A DNA stretch of 10,245 bases from NCBI GenBank assembly GCA_031177845.1, contig JAPSGG010000022.1:1-10245 (forward strand), in the 5' to 3' direction. The position numbers were made by a program, and so were the translations under genes. This DNA comes from Chromatiales bacterium (lineage in GTDB: Bacteria > Pseudomonadota > Gammaproteobacteria > JACCYU01). Shown one piece after another: positions 1 to 6,654 of the stretch. Positions within the stretch are counted from its first letter, which is position 1; the number at the start of each line of letters is the position of its first letter. Under the pieces are notes generated by a model. That model saw nothing but the letters and a program-made list of their open reading frames with translations. It was not told the origin of the DNA and did no database searches.

Positions 1-285
1 GCGCCTGCCGAGCGCCCGGACGAAACCCGAGATCACCGAATCTTTCACGACCGTCACGCGTCCCTGGGTGTTTCGCTGAATGATCCATTTCTCGGGAAGC
101 CCATCCAGGATATGGATGTTGCATAGGGTGCCGTCCGGGTAGAGCGACAGGTGAACCTCGCCCGTAACAACATCCTTAAACGCCGGCAGGAAATGCTGAT
201 GAGCGCTATTGGCGCTCACGCCCATGGTGTCCTTAAAGACCTCGTTCTCCCGCCTGAGCACAATTTCGGTCAACGGCCTGCGCAT
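1..285 (-). CDS. Conserved hypothetical protein, C-terminally cut by window edge
   Basis: An open frame of 95 codons starts at ATG 285 and runs off the left edge without a stop, so the protein is partial. It is preceded by a GAGG about 8 nt upstream of the ATG. The visible part begins MRRPLTEIVLRREN and holds short polar blocks around FLPAFKDVVTGEVHLS (residues 32-47) and HILDGLPEKWI (about 58-68). There is no signal peptide, membrane segment or nuclease motif. From memory these blocks resemble short uncharacterised proteobacterial proteins with an 'F.PAF.D..TG...LS...DG......LDGLP' pattern, but I know no function for them. It lies 82 bp downstream of the methyltransferase on the same strand and may be co-transcribed. 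A role as the cognate restriction enzyme cannot be excluded from the fragment, but nothing seen supports it. Confidence 0.7.
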   Translation of the reverse strand, partial: MRRPLTEIVLRRENEVFKDTMGVSANSAHQHFLPAFKDVVTGEVHLSLYPDGTLCNIHILDGLPEKWIIQRNTQGRVTVVKDSVISGFVRALGRR

Positions 286-367
286 CTCTAGATCCTCAAA
301 AAAACTCTTGATATGCAGCCTCGCTTTCGAGGTCGCCAGGTGTTGTGATGACTTGCCTTGATCTCTA

Positions 368-1240
368 TTACGAATGCCTGGCGAAAATGGTTTCGCGAGA
401 GCGGGTTTCCTGAGACTTGGGTGGGCGTTCATGCACTGGCGCCGCCATGTCACGCATGAATTGCCGGTAGTAATCGGGCTGTATCTCGATGCCCAGCGAG
501 TTGCGATTCATTCGATGCGCCACCCTCAAGACCGTGCCTGATCCCATGAACGGGTCCAGCACCCAGTCGTTTTCCTTGGTGAAAAGCTTGATGAACCACT
601 CGGGGAGCGCCTCCGGAAACACAGCGCTGTGATTCTTATTGCCGCATTCGGTGGCCATGTGCAGGACGTTCGTAGGATAAGCCATCGTGCGGCTCAGCCA
701 ATTAGAGATATTTTTTCCGAAACCACTACCGACTTTCGATTCATCACGTCTCTTGTCAGTCTCGCTAAGTTTCTTGAGACGTGTCTTGGCCCATCCGCCA
801 GTGGGTACCATGACCAAATCCTGAAACATCTTGAACCTTCTAGACTTGTTGAACTGGATCAAACGCTCCCAGGCATCGCGGAATCGGTTGGGCCACTTGC
901 CCGGATAGCAGTTTTTCTTATGCCACACGAATTCTTCTGTCCATAGCCATCCCTGTTTCCTCATCTCTAGGATCATCTCGAGCACGTAGGTGTGCCGCTC
1001 ACCACCAAGGACTCGCTCTTTGATATTCAAGATAAACGTACCGGTCGGGCTCAGCACGCGGAGCAGTTGCTCCGATATCGGCAGAAACCAAGCGACGTAA
1101 TCATCCGGATGAATACCACCGTATGTACGCCTACGCTGATCTGCATAGGGCGGGGAGGTGATGATTAAGCTGATCGAATCATCGCCGAGCTTTTTTAGCT
1201 CCTGCGCGCAGTCTCCAAGGATGGCTTGTTGCAAGACCAT
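368..1240 (-). CDS. Beta-class site-specific DNA methyltransferase (SPPY type, probably N4-cytosine)
   Basis: A 290-residue protein. The catalytic motif IV TSPPY is at residues 28-32, and the AdoMet-binding motif I DPFMGSGT is at 229-236, followed by a Rossmann-strand end at LGIEI. Catalytic motif before AdoMet motif, with the target-recognition region between, is the beta-class order. SPPY, rather than DPPY, is typical of N4-cytosine methylases, so m4C is inferred and the target site is unknown. Motif IV comes within the first 35 residues and the C-terminus is short, so the protein appears complete. The start ATG at 1240 fits the family N-terminus (short strand, then GD, before TSPPY), although no clear Shine-Dalgarno precedes it. 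It sits 244 bp downstream of the GIY-YIG gene on the same strand. Whether it is an orphan or part of a restriction-modification unit is open. No recognisable restriction enzyme is complete in the window. Confidence 0.9.
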   Translation of the reverse strand: MVLQQAILGDCAQELKKLGDDSISLIITSPPYADQRRRTYGGIHPDDYVAWFLPISEQLLRVLSPTGTFILNIKERVLGGERHTYVLEMILEMRKQGWLWTEEFVWHKKNCYPGKWPNRFRDAWERLIQFNKSRRFKMFQDLVMVPTGGWAKTRLKKLSETDKRRDESKVGSGFGKNISNWLSRTMAYPTNVLHMATECGNKNHSAVFPEALPEWFIKLFTKENDWVLDPFMGSGTVLRVAHRMNRNSLGIEIQPDYYRQFMRDMAAPVHERPPKSQETRSRETIFARHS

Positions 1241-1484
1241 AAAACTTCGGATGCGTGCGACCGCTTAGAAATCAGCTTCCATGGCGTAGTAAGAGGATCT
1301 CTTTCTTCGTAACTTAACTGGGTAAGCAATTTAGCGGTGTCTTAAGCGATGACTAAAGGCATCGCACATCAATTCACGCGAACTGCCCCTGGGTCAAATG
1401 TAGTGACACTCGGCCACAACCTCTTAGATTGCGCATTAGCACCACGGGTGGTTTGTAGGAGTGCGATCGCGGCTGTGATGGATA

Positions 1485-1973
1485 TCACCATGACCGAAAC
1501 CATTCACTCAACAAACCAGCATCGCGGTCACTAGGCAAACCACGGTTACCGAGCAAACCAATAGCAGCGCCATTGGGCAGGTCACGATCACTGGGCAAAC
1601 CGAGGCCGGGACCACAAGGCAAGCCACGACTACGTTGCAAATCAAGGCCACGGCGCAGCCGTTGATTTAACACTGGTTGATATTCCTCGCATAGTTCACG
1701 CTCAAGGGAATTTCGCATGGTCTGAGCTGGAACTCGACAAGCTAGCACGGCTGTTGCTCCTTCACGAACGGCAAGAGTCCACTGCTCATGGCAGGGAATG
1801 CGATCCTTAAAGCTATCTGTTTGTCCAACATAGTAGACGCGCCAGCTACCTCTCTCTTGGGACGCAAACATGTAGATGCCGGGAACGGCATACCAACGGG
1901 TGTTGCTATGGGCATATACGCCAAACTCATAAACCTGGCCGGATGAAGATTGCCAAGTAACTTTGTCATTCAT
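1485..1973 (-). CDS. GIY-YIG nuclease-fold protein with 14-residue-repeat C-terminal tail
   Basis: A 162-residue protein. Residues about 30-105 form a compact GIY-YIG domain: PGIY at 31-34, YYVG at 47-50, the conserved Arg58 (KDRI), a Glu in LERE (91-93) and Asn103 in QPVLN. These are the expected active-site positions, so it may be a functional nuclease; substrate and role are unknown. From about residue 109 the protein is a Gly/Leu/Pro/Arg-rich tail of three 14-residue units plus a partial one (consensus xxGLxxxRGLPxxx). I chose ATG 1973 over the TTG at 1988 because GGAG (1986-1983) lies 9 nt before the ATG. The gene begins 27 nt after the nrdB stop with no terminator between, so it is probably the last gene of the nrd operon. 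It could alternatively work with the downstream methyltransferase, but the 244-bp gap and the small domain make this speculative. Confidence 0.82.
   Translation of the reverse strand: MNDKVTWQSSSGQVYEFGVYAHSNTRWYAVPGIYMFASQERGSWRVYYVGQTDSFKDRIPCHEQWTLAVREGATAVLACRVPAQTMRNSLERELCEEYQPVLNQRLRRGLDLQRSRGLPCGPGLGLPSDRDLPNGAAIGLLGNRGLPSDRDAGLLSEWFRSW
1512..1649 (-). repeat. 42-bp tandem repeat (24+18 bp subunits) in the GIY-YIG gene
   Basis: On the plus strand the motif caaacc or a close variant (caggtc, caagcc, caaatc) begins at 1512, 1536, 1554, 1578, 1596, 1620 and 1638. The intervals are 24, 18, 24, 18, 24 and 18 bp, giving a compound 42-bp period with three full periods. All intervals are multiples of three, so the frame is kept and the repeat encodes the 14-residue units 109-122, 123-136 and 137-150. 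Copies are diverged (imperfect), suggesting an older expansion rather than a currently slipping array. Confidence 0.8.
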
Positions 1974-2000
1974 AAGCGCTGGCTCCAAATAGAACGATGC

Positions 2001-3224
2001 CTAATCCCAGCTCAAAGTCCCGCCGGTCTGGTACTCGGTCACGCGCGTCTCGAAGAAGTTTTTCTCTTTGTTCAAGTCCGCCATCTCGCTCATCCATGGG
2101 AAGGGATTCTCCGCGCCTGGCCACAATTCGGCCAATCCAATCTGAGCGCAGCGGCGATTGGCGATGAAGTGCAGGTATTCGTTGAACATGCCGGCATTGA
2201 GGCCTAGCACGCCGCGCGGCATGGTGTCGTGAGCATAGCGGATTTCGAGTTCGGTGGCTTCACGGATCATGTCACGGGCCTCTTCCTTGAACTTGTCATC
2301 CCACAGGTGCGAGTTCTCGATCTTGATCTGGTTGATGACATCGATGCCGAAGTTGAGATGCATGGATTCGTCGCGCAGGATGTATTGCACCTGCTCGGCC
2401 GTACCGGTCATCTTATTGCGCCGTCCGAAGGAGAGGAACTGCACGAAACCGCCGTAGAAGAAGATACCTTCGAAGATGACGTAGAAGGCGATCAGGTCGC
2501 GTAGCAGGCGCTGGTCGGCCTCCGGCGTGCCGGTATGGAAATTGGGATCGCCCAGAGACTGAGTGTAGGGCAACGCCCATGCAGCCTTGTCGTGTACCGA
2601 GGGGATCTCTCGATACATGTTGAAGATCTCTTTCTCGTCTAGCCCCAGCGATTCGACGATGTATTGAAAACAATGCGTGTGCACCGCCTCCTCGAACGCT
2701 TGGCGCAACAGGTATTGACGACATTCCGGGTTGGTGAGATGCCGATAGATGGCTAACACCAGGTTATTCGCAATCAGCGATTCGGCGCTGGCGAAAAACC
2801 CCAGGCTACGTTTGAAGATCAGGCGCTCGTCATCGGTTAGGCCCGCCGGATTCTTCCATAGCGAGATGTCGGCCGACATATTGATCTCGTTGGGCATCCA
2901 GTGATTGGCGCAGCCATTTAAATACTTCTGCCAGGCCCATTTGTATTTAAATGGCACGAGCTGGTTCAGGTCGGCCCGGCAGTTGATGATTTTCTTATCG
3001 TCGACGTGGATGCGGCTGGCACCCATCTCCACCGCCTCCAGACCCGTCGCACCGTGCTCAGCCTCGACGGATGCAGTGTCGATCTGGGCTGCAGGCGATA
3101 CCGCATCATCGGCGGCCAACGAATACGGGTTCATCTTGGCGCCCGCGATCTCTGAATCGGGCGACGCGTTGGACCTGTCCACGTAGTCGATGTGCTCGCT
3201 TGCTGGTTCGTCCCAATTCAACAT
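2001..3224 (-). CDS. nrdB: Ribonucleotide reductase small subunit, class Ic signature (Phe replaces radical Tyr)
   Basis: R2 subunit (407 aa) of aerobic ribonucleotide reductase, which supplies the oxidant that starts NDP reduction in NrdA. The start has an excellent GGAGGTGA just upstream. Residues 1-70 are an acidic, low-complexity extension; the ferritin-like core follows. Dimetal ligands are Glu148, Glu179, His182, Glu252, Glu286 and His289. The position of the E. coli radical Tyr122 is Phe186 (codon TTT, plus-strand 2667-2669), and Asp84 is replaced by Glu148. As I recall the Chlamydia trachomatis class Ic protein (Glu89, Glu120, His123, Phe127, Glu193, Glu227, His230), every interval matches. 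Tyr281 corresponds to its Tyr222, used in electron transfer during activation. The C-terminus (YQTGG, then SWD) is the tail that docks on NrdA. Overall similarity to the Pseudomonas-type NrdB is high. A Mn/Fe cofactor is inferred from the residues, not shown. Confidence 0.96.
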   Translation of the reverse strand: MLNWDEPASEHIDYVDRSNASPDSEIAGAKMNPYSLAADDAVSPAAQIDTASVEAEHGATGLEAVEMGASRIHVDDKKIINCRADLNQLVPFKYKWAWQKYLNGCANHWMPNEINMSADISLWKNPAGLTDDERLIFKRSLGFFASAESLIANNLVLAIYRHLTNPECRQYLLRQAFEEAVHTHCFQYIVESLGLDEKEIFNMYREIPSVHDKAAWALPYTQSLGDPNFHTGTPEADQRLLRDLIAFYVIFEGIFFYGGFVQFLSFGRRNKMTGTAEQVQYILRDESMHLNFGIDVINQIKIENSHLWDDKFKEEARDMIREATELEIRYAHDTMPRGVLGLNAGMFNEYLHFIANRRCAQIGLAELWPGAENPFPWMSEMADLNKEKNFFETRVTEYQTGGTLSWD

Positions 3225-3391
3225 TTCTCACCTCCAAGCAATATTAGCTTGCGTTCGGCTGGTGCCAGGCGCGGCTCGGCATCGGCCGGTTTGGGCGGCT
3301 GGGCGGGTGGTTTTGCGCCTGTCTCTTCAATGCGAAACAGGTGGGTAAACTGCACTCTGCGTCGGGCTTGTAGATGGCGATTGATGATCAT
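3218..3391 (-). CDS. Small 57-residue ORF between nrdA and nrdB, function unknown
   Basis: ATG 3391 lies 12 nt after the nrdA stop and is preceded by a strong GGAGGG with 5 nt spacing. The frame runs 57 codons and ends at TGA 3220-3218, overlapping the nrdB start by 7 nt (ATGTTGA), which suggests translational coupling. The product starts [19 protein letters not shown], a basic amphipathic-looking N-terminal segment. It is followed by a Pro/Ala-rich linker (about residues 25-45, [14 protein letters not shown]) and ends with a short hydrophobic LILLGG and a terminal Cys57. No known domain is recognised and there is no signal peptide or clear membrane helix. The gene-like spacing, own ribosome site and placement argue that it is translated. 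It could be an RNR accessory peptide or merely a leader that couples nrdB translation to nrdA. Homology was not testable here. Confidence 0.62.
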   Translation of the reverse strand: MIINRHLQARRRVQFTHLFRIEETGAKPPAQPPKPADAEPRLAPAERKLILLGGEKC

Positions 3392-3403
3392 GGCCGCCCT
3401 CCG

Positions 3404-6274
3404 CTATTGACATGCTTCGCAATCGGGATCATCAATGGCGCACATCATCGGTGGATCTTGTTCGCCCGATCCATTGGTGGGCACCGCATTAAGTTTGCTG
3501 GCGCGGCCGTCGCTCATGGTGCTCTTTTCCACGTGCGTGGCGCCCACCGAGCGCAAGTAGTACGTGGTCTTCAAACCGCGTGTCCAGGCAAGCTTATAGA
3601 GGCTGTCCATCCTTTTGCCGGATGGCTTCGCCATGTACAAATTCAGCGATTGCGCCTGATCGATCCACTTCTGTCGTCGCGAGGCAGCCTCAATTAGGAA
3701 CGCCGGATCCACCTCAAAGGCGGTGGCGTACAGTGCCTTCAAATCCGATGGCACGCGGTCGATGGCCTGCACGCTACCGTCGTAGTACTTGAGATCGTTG
3801 ACCATGACCTCGTCCCACAGACCGCGCTGCTTTAGGTCGTCCACCAGGAAAGGATTGATGCAAGTGAACTCGCCCGACAGGTTCGACTTGACGAACAGGT
3901 TCTGGTACGTGGGCTCAATACTCTGGGTGATGCCACAGATGTTGGAGATCGTGGCCGTGGGCGCAATCGCCATGGTATTGGAGTTGCGCATGCCGATACT
4001 TTGCACCCGCGCGCGGAGCCGCTCCCAGTCAAGCGTGGTGGAGCGATCCATCTCTAGATGGCCGCCGCGCTCCTGTGCCAGACGGTCGATGGAGTCGATT
4101 GGTAGTATGCCCTGGCTCCACAGAGAGCCGTTGAAGCTTGAATAGGCGCCACGCTCCTCGGCCAGGTGAGTTGAGGCCTTGATCGCGTAATAACTGACGG
4201 CTTCCATGGAGCGGTCGGCGAATTCGACGGCGGCCTCTGAGGCATAGGGAATGCGGAGCTTATAGAGCGCATCCTGAAAGCCCATGATGCCTAAGCCCAC
4301 CGGGCGGTGGCGCAAATTGGCCCGCCGCGCCTTTCCCACGCTGTAGTAGTTGTAGTCGATGACGTTGTCCAGCATGCGCATCGCGGTAGCAATGGTCTTC
4401 TCCAGCTTTTTGTGATTCAGCCCTTGGCTGTCCACATGCGCGGAGAGATTGATACTGCCCAGGTTGCAAACCGCGATTTCATCATCCGAGGTGTTCAAGG
4501 TGATCTCGGTGCACAGATTTGAGCAGTGCACCACGCCGACGTGGCCCTGTGGCGAGCGCAGGTTGCAGGGATCCTTGAAGGTCATCCAAGGGTGACCGGT
4601 CTCATACAGCATGTTCAGCATCTTGCGCCACAGGTCCACAGCCCTGATCTGCTTGAAGACCCTGATCTCGCCTCGCGCGGTCCTTTCCTCGTACTCGGCG
4701 TAACGCCGCTCAAAGGCTTGGCCGTAGAGATCATGCAGATCCGGAACCTCGTTCGGCGAAAACAGCGTCCAAGACTTATCCTCCATGACGCGCTTGATGA
4801 ACAGATCCGGAATCCAGTTGGCGGTGTTCATGTCGTGCGTACGCCGGCGATCATCGCCGGTGTTCTTGCGCAGCTCGATGAACTCCTCGATGTCCAGATG
4901 CCAGGTCTCGAGATACGCGCACATCGCGCCCTTGCGTTTGCCGCCCTGGTTCACCGCCACCGCAGTGTCGTTGGCGACCTTTAGAAACGGCACGATGCCC
5001 TGTGACTTGCCGTTGGTGCCCTTGATGTGCGAGCCCATCGCGCGCACACGGGTCCAGTCGTTACCTAAGCCGCCCGCGAACTTGGACAGCATGGCGTCAT
5101 CCTGGATGGATTCGAAGATGCCGTATAAGTCATCCGGCACCGTGGTGAGATAGCAGCTCGACAACTGCGGGCGCAGCGTGCCGGAGTTAAACAGCGTCGG
5201 CGTGGAGCTCATGAAGTCGAACGAGGACAGCAGGTTATAAAACTCGATGGCCGCTGCCTCGCGGTCGATCTCGTTGATCGCGAGCCCCATCGCCACACGC
5301 ATGAAAAACGCCTGCGGCAATTCAAAGCGCGTGCCGCCGAAGTGGACAAGATAACGGTCGTACAGGGTCTGCAGACCGAGATAGGTGAACTGATGGTCCC
5401 GCTCCGGCTTAATGGCGGCGCCAAGCTTGTCGAGGTCGTATTCGGTCGCGAGTTTCTCATCCAATAGTTCCAGTTCAGCGGCCCGTTTGACGTAGTTCTT
5501 AAAGTAGTCGGGATACTGACCGGCCATCTCCTCGAAGGTCGCCTCGCGCGGCTGCCCGGCCAGGAAGGAGAGTGCCTCGCGGCGCAGATTATCCAGCAGC
5601 AGGCGCGCCGAGACGTAGGTGTAATTCGGCTCCTTCTCGATCAGAGTGCGCGCCGCCAGCGTGAGGGCGGTGCCGACCTCGTGCTCTGGCACGCCGTCGT
5701 ACAGGTTGCGCAAAGTCTCGTCAATGATCGGTTGCCGCTCGACGTCCGCGGTCCCGCGGCAGGCCTCGGTCACGACCTTGTGCAATCGCTCGATGTCCAG
5801 CGGCTTTAAGCCGCCGTCGGCGAGGGCAACGGTAACGCATGGCCGCGCGGCGGTCTTTTTTGCCTTGACCTGCTGCGCCGCGCGCGCCTTGGCGTGTTCC
5901 TCACGATACAGCACGTAGGCACGCGCCACTTTGTAATGGCCCCCCCGCATCAGTGCCAGTTCGACTTGATCCTGGATGTCTTCGATATGGAATATGCCGC
6001 CATCGGGCATATTTCGCGTGAGCGCGTGCGTAACCTGTTCGGCGATGCGATCCACCGCCTCGCGAATGCGGCCGCTCGCTGCTGCATTGCCGCCTTCCAC
6101 CGCAAGAAACGCTTTGGTGACCGCGATCTTGATCTTGTTCTTATCGAACGTGGTGACCATGCCGTTACGCCGTATCACGCGGTAACGGCCGGGAGCGGCG
6201 GCGCTGATCTCGGCTGGAGGCGTATCGCGACTGGAGGTCGGCTCGTGATCAGTGGCGGCTGTCGTGATGTGCAT
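3404..6274 (-). CDS. nrdA: Ribonucleoside-diphosphate reductase large (catalytic) subunit, two ATP-cones
   Basis: Catalytic R1 subunit, 956 aa from ATG 6274; it reduces NDPs to dNDPs in the cytoplasm with NrdB. Two consecutive ATP-cone regulatory domains lie at about 30-130 (RYRVIRRNGMVTTFDKNKI region) and 145-235, as in the long Pseudomonas aeruginosa NrdA rather than the 761-residue E. coli form. The barrel carries Cys374 (LSSCYL) and Cys603 (VCNLGS) as the redox pair, Asn586/Cys588/Glu590 (SNLCTE) as the thiyl-radical site, Tyr905/Tyr906 (KTTYYLR) for radical transfer, and the C-terminal shuttle pair Cys952/Cys955 (CEAC). I chose ATG 6274 because GAGG lies 9 nt upstream and a promoter lies at 6350-6379. 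The upstream in-frame ATG at 6397 would precede that promoter. It is the first gene of the nrd operon. Confidence 0.97.
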   Translation of the reverse strand: MHITTAATDHEPTSSRDTPPAEISAAAPGRYRVIRRNGMVTTFDKNKIKIAVTKAFLAVEGGNAAASGRIREAVDRIAEQVTHALTRNMPDGGIFHIEDIQDQVELALMRGGHYKVARAYVLYREEHAKARAAQQVKAKKTAARPCVTVALADGGLKPLDIERLHKVVTEACRGTADVERQPIIDETLRNLYDGVPEHEVGTALTLAARTLIEKEPNYTYVSARLLLDNLRREALSFLAGQPREATFEEMAGQYPDYFKNYVKRAAELELLDEKLATEYDLDKLGAAIKPERDHQFTYLGLQTLYDRYLVHFGGTRFELPQAFFMRVAMGLAINEIDREAAAIEFYNLLSSFDFMSSTPTLFNSGTLRPQLSSCYLTTVPDDLYGIFESIQDDAMLSKFAGGLGNDWTRVRAMGSHIKGTNGKSQGIVPFLKVANDTAVAVNQGGKRKGAMCAYLETWHLDIEEFIELRKNTGDDRRRTHDMNTANWIPDLFIKRVMEDKSWTLFSPNEVPDLHDLYGQAFERRYAEYEERTARGEIRVFKQIRAVDLWRKMLNMLYETGHPWMTFKDPCNLRSPQGHVGVVHCSNLCTEITLNTSDDEIAVCNLGSINLSAHVDSQGLNHKKLEKTIATAMRMLDNVIDYNYYSVGKARRANLRHRPVGLGIMGFQDALYKLRIPYASEAAVEFADRSMEAVSYYAIKASTHLAEERGAYSSFNGSLWSQGILPIDSIDRLAQERGGHLEMDRSTTLDWERLRARVQSIGMRNSNTMAIAPTATISNICGITQSIEPTYQNLFVKSNLSGEFTCINPFLVDDLKQRGLWDEVMVNDLKYYDGSVQAIDRVPSDLKALYATAFEVDPAFLIEAASRRQKWIDQAQSLNLYMAKPSGKRMDSLYKLAWTRGLKTTYYLRSVGATHVEKSTMSDGRASKLNAVPTNGSGEQDPPMMCAIDDPDCEACQ

Positions 6275-6347
6275 GCTATTCGTCCTCAGGTCTTGGATGT
6301 CTGGCAAGCTTGAATTGTGAAACGGATTATGGGCCAGAGCTGGACCA

Positions 6348-6363
6348 GCACTATAGGATGTGG
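6348..6363 (-). promoter_or_regulatory. NrdR box 2 (proximal, covers the -10)
   Basis: GCACTATAGGATGTGG keeps the CAC...GTG ends and the TATA half of the NrdR-box pattern but is less symmetrical in the middle. It starts 32 bp from box 1, about three helical turns, which is the usual spacing of paired NrdR boxes. It contains the -10 hexamer, so occupancy should block RNA polymerase. Confidence 0.75.
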
Positions 6364-6379
6364 TGCGAGATCGAGTCAA
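6350..6379 (-). promoter_or_regulatory. Sigma70-type promoter of the nrdA operon
   Basis: On the minus strand TTGACT (plus 6374-6379) and TATAGT (plus 6350-6355) are separated by 18 bp. Each matches the consensus hexamer at five of six positions. Transcription would start near 6343, giving an untranslated leader of about 70 nt before ATG 6274. The two NrdR-like boxes flank and overlap these elements, which supports the assignment. Confidence 0.78.
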
Positions 6380-6395
6380 GCACAATATACTGTGC
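6380..6395 (-). promoter_or_regulatory. NrdR box 1 (distal)
   Basis: The 16-bp near-palindrome GCACAATATACTGTGC fits the known NrdR-box pattern (acaCwAtATaTwGtgt) almost throughout. It directly abuts the upstream side of the -35 hexamer of the nrd promoter. NrdR is the ATP-cone repressor of ribonucleotide reductase genes in bacteria; its own gene is not in this window. Confidence 0.82.
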
Positions 6396-6488
6396 AAAAC
6401 CCGGTGCGAAGGCTATCCGAAACCTGTGCATAAATTGGGGAAGGATATCGCCGAACTCGGCTTCAACCCGCATCACACAAGGCATAGC

Positions 6489-6512
6489 AAGCTTGATCAA
6501 AGCTTGATCAAG
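6489..6512. repeat. Tandem 11-bp repeat forming an inverted TTGATCAA pair; possible operator
   Basis: AAGCTTGATCA occurs twice head to tail (6489-6499 and 6500-6510). The same bases form an inverted repeat, CTTGATCAA and TTGATCAAG around a 3-bp centre (6492-6512), including a perfect 12-bp palindrome at 6502-6513. It ends 17 bp upstream of a perfect TATAAT on the plus strand, an activator-like position for cysJ. The bound factor is unknown; a LysR-type regulator such as CysB is only a guess. Confidence 0.5.
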
Positions 6513-6529
6513 CGCCTGGTATCAAAAGT

Positions 6530-6535
6530 TATAAT
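6530..6535 (+). promoter_or_regulatory. Candidate -10 element for cysJ
   Basis: A perfect TATAAT on the plus strand, about 200 bp upstream of the cysJ start. No good -35 lies at 16-18 bp; the nearest candidate TTGATC (6504-6509) is 20 bp away and is part of the palindromic block. A weak -35 with an upstream operator would suit an activated promoter, but this could be a chance match in AT-rich DNA. Confidence 0.35.
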
Positions 6536-6636
6536 GAGACTAATAGAAAAATTGAAATCTCAATAGCGCCCGTTTACATGGTTACAAAGGACTTATGGTT
6601 TTTGACCGGAGAATATCCTGGAGCCTAAGACCGTTT

Positions 6637-6654
6637 CGTTATATGAATATAGCG
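6637..6654. promoter_or_regulatory. 18-bp imperfect palindrome upstream of cysJ, possible operator
   Basis: CGTTATAT and ATATAGCG form 8-bp arms around a GA centre with a single mismatch. It is AT-rich and lies 83 bp before the cysJ ATG. It could be a regulator site for the sulfur-assimilation genes or a second promoter element. No protein can be assigned. Confidence 0.3.

Noticed and set aside
319..332. Hairpin CCTCG/CGAGG (loop 4) between the methyltransferase and the downstream gene as a terminator
   Set aside because: The stem is only 5 bp and the T-run on the minus strand begins about 14 nt after it, too far for an intrinsic terminator.
1346..1365. Inverted repeat GCGATG/CATCGC (8-nt loop) in the 244-bp gap before the methyltransferase
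   Set aside because: Short arms, no T-run and no promoter alignment; likely chance. No convincing promoter was found in this gap either.
1349..1534. A 61-codon plus-strand open frame in the gap
   Set aside because: It runs antisense into the repeat tail of the GIY-YIG gene, with no ribosome site and no protein-like composition.
1974..1988. TTG start at 1988 for the GIY-YIG protein
   Set aside because: The GGAG ribosome site lies at 1986-1983, inside that extension, and fits ATG 1973 instead.
2001..3224. NrdB as an R2-like ligand-binding oxidase or a metal-free class Ie subunit
   Set aside because: All six metal ligands are present (class Ie loses several), the NrdA-docking C-terminal tail is intact and the partner nrdA is adjacent.
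4526..4984. Long plus-strand open frames within nrdA
   Set aside because: They are shadows on the strand opposite a strongly conserved gene; none shows a known motif.
6275..6397. An N-terminal extension of NrdA from the in-frame ATG at 6397
   Set aside because: It would place translation upstream of the -35/-10 and across both NrdR boxes. ATG 6274 has a GAGG at good spacing and the two ATP-cones are complete from there.
6310..6566. Short plus-strand open frames in the nrdA-cysJ intergenic region
   Set aside because: They overlap the nrd promoter and NrdR boxes on the opposite strand, lack ribosome sites and have no recognisable protein character.
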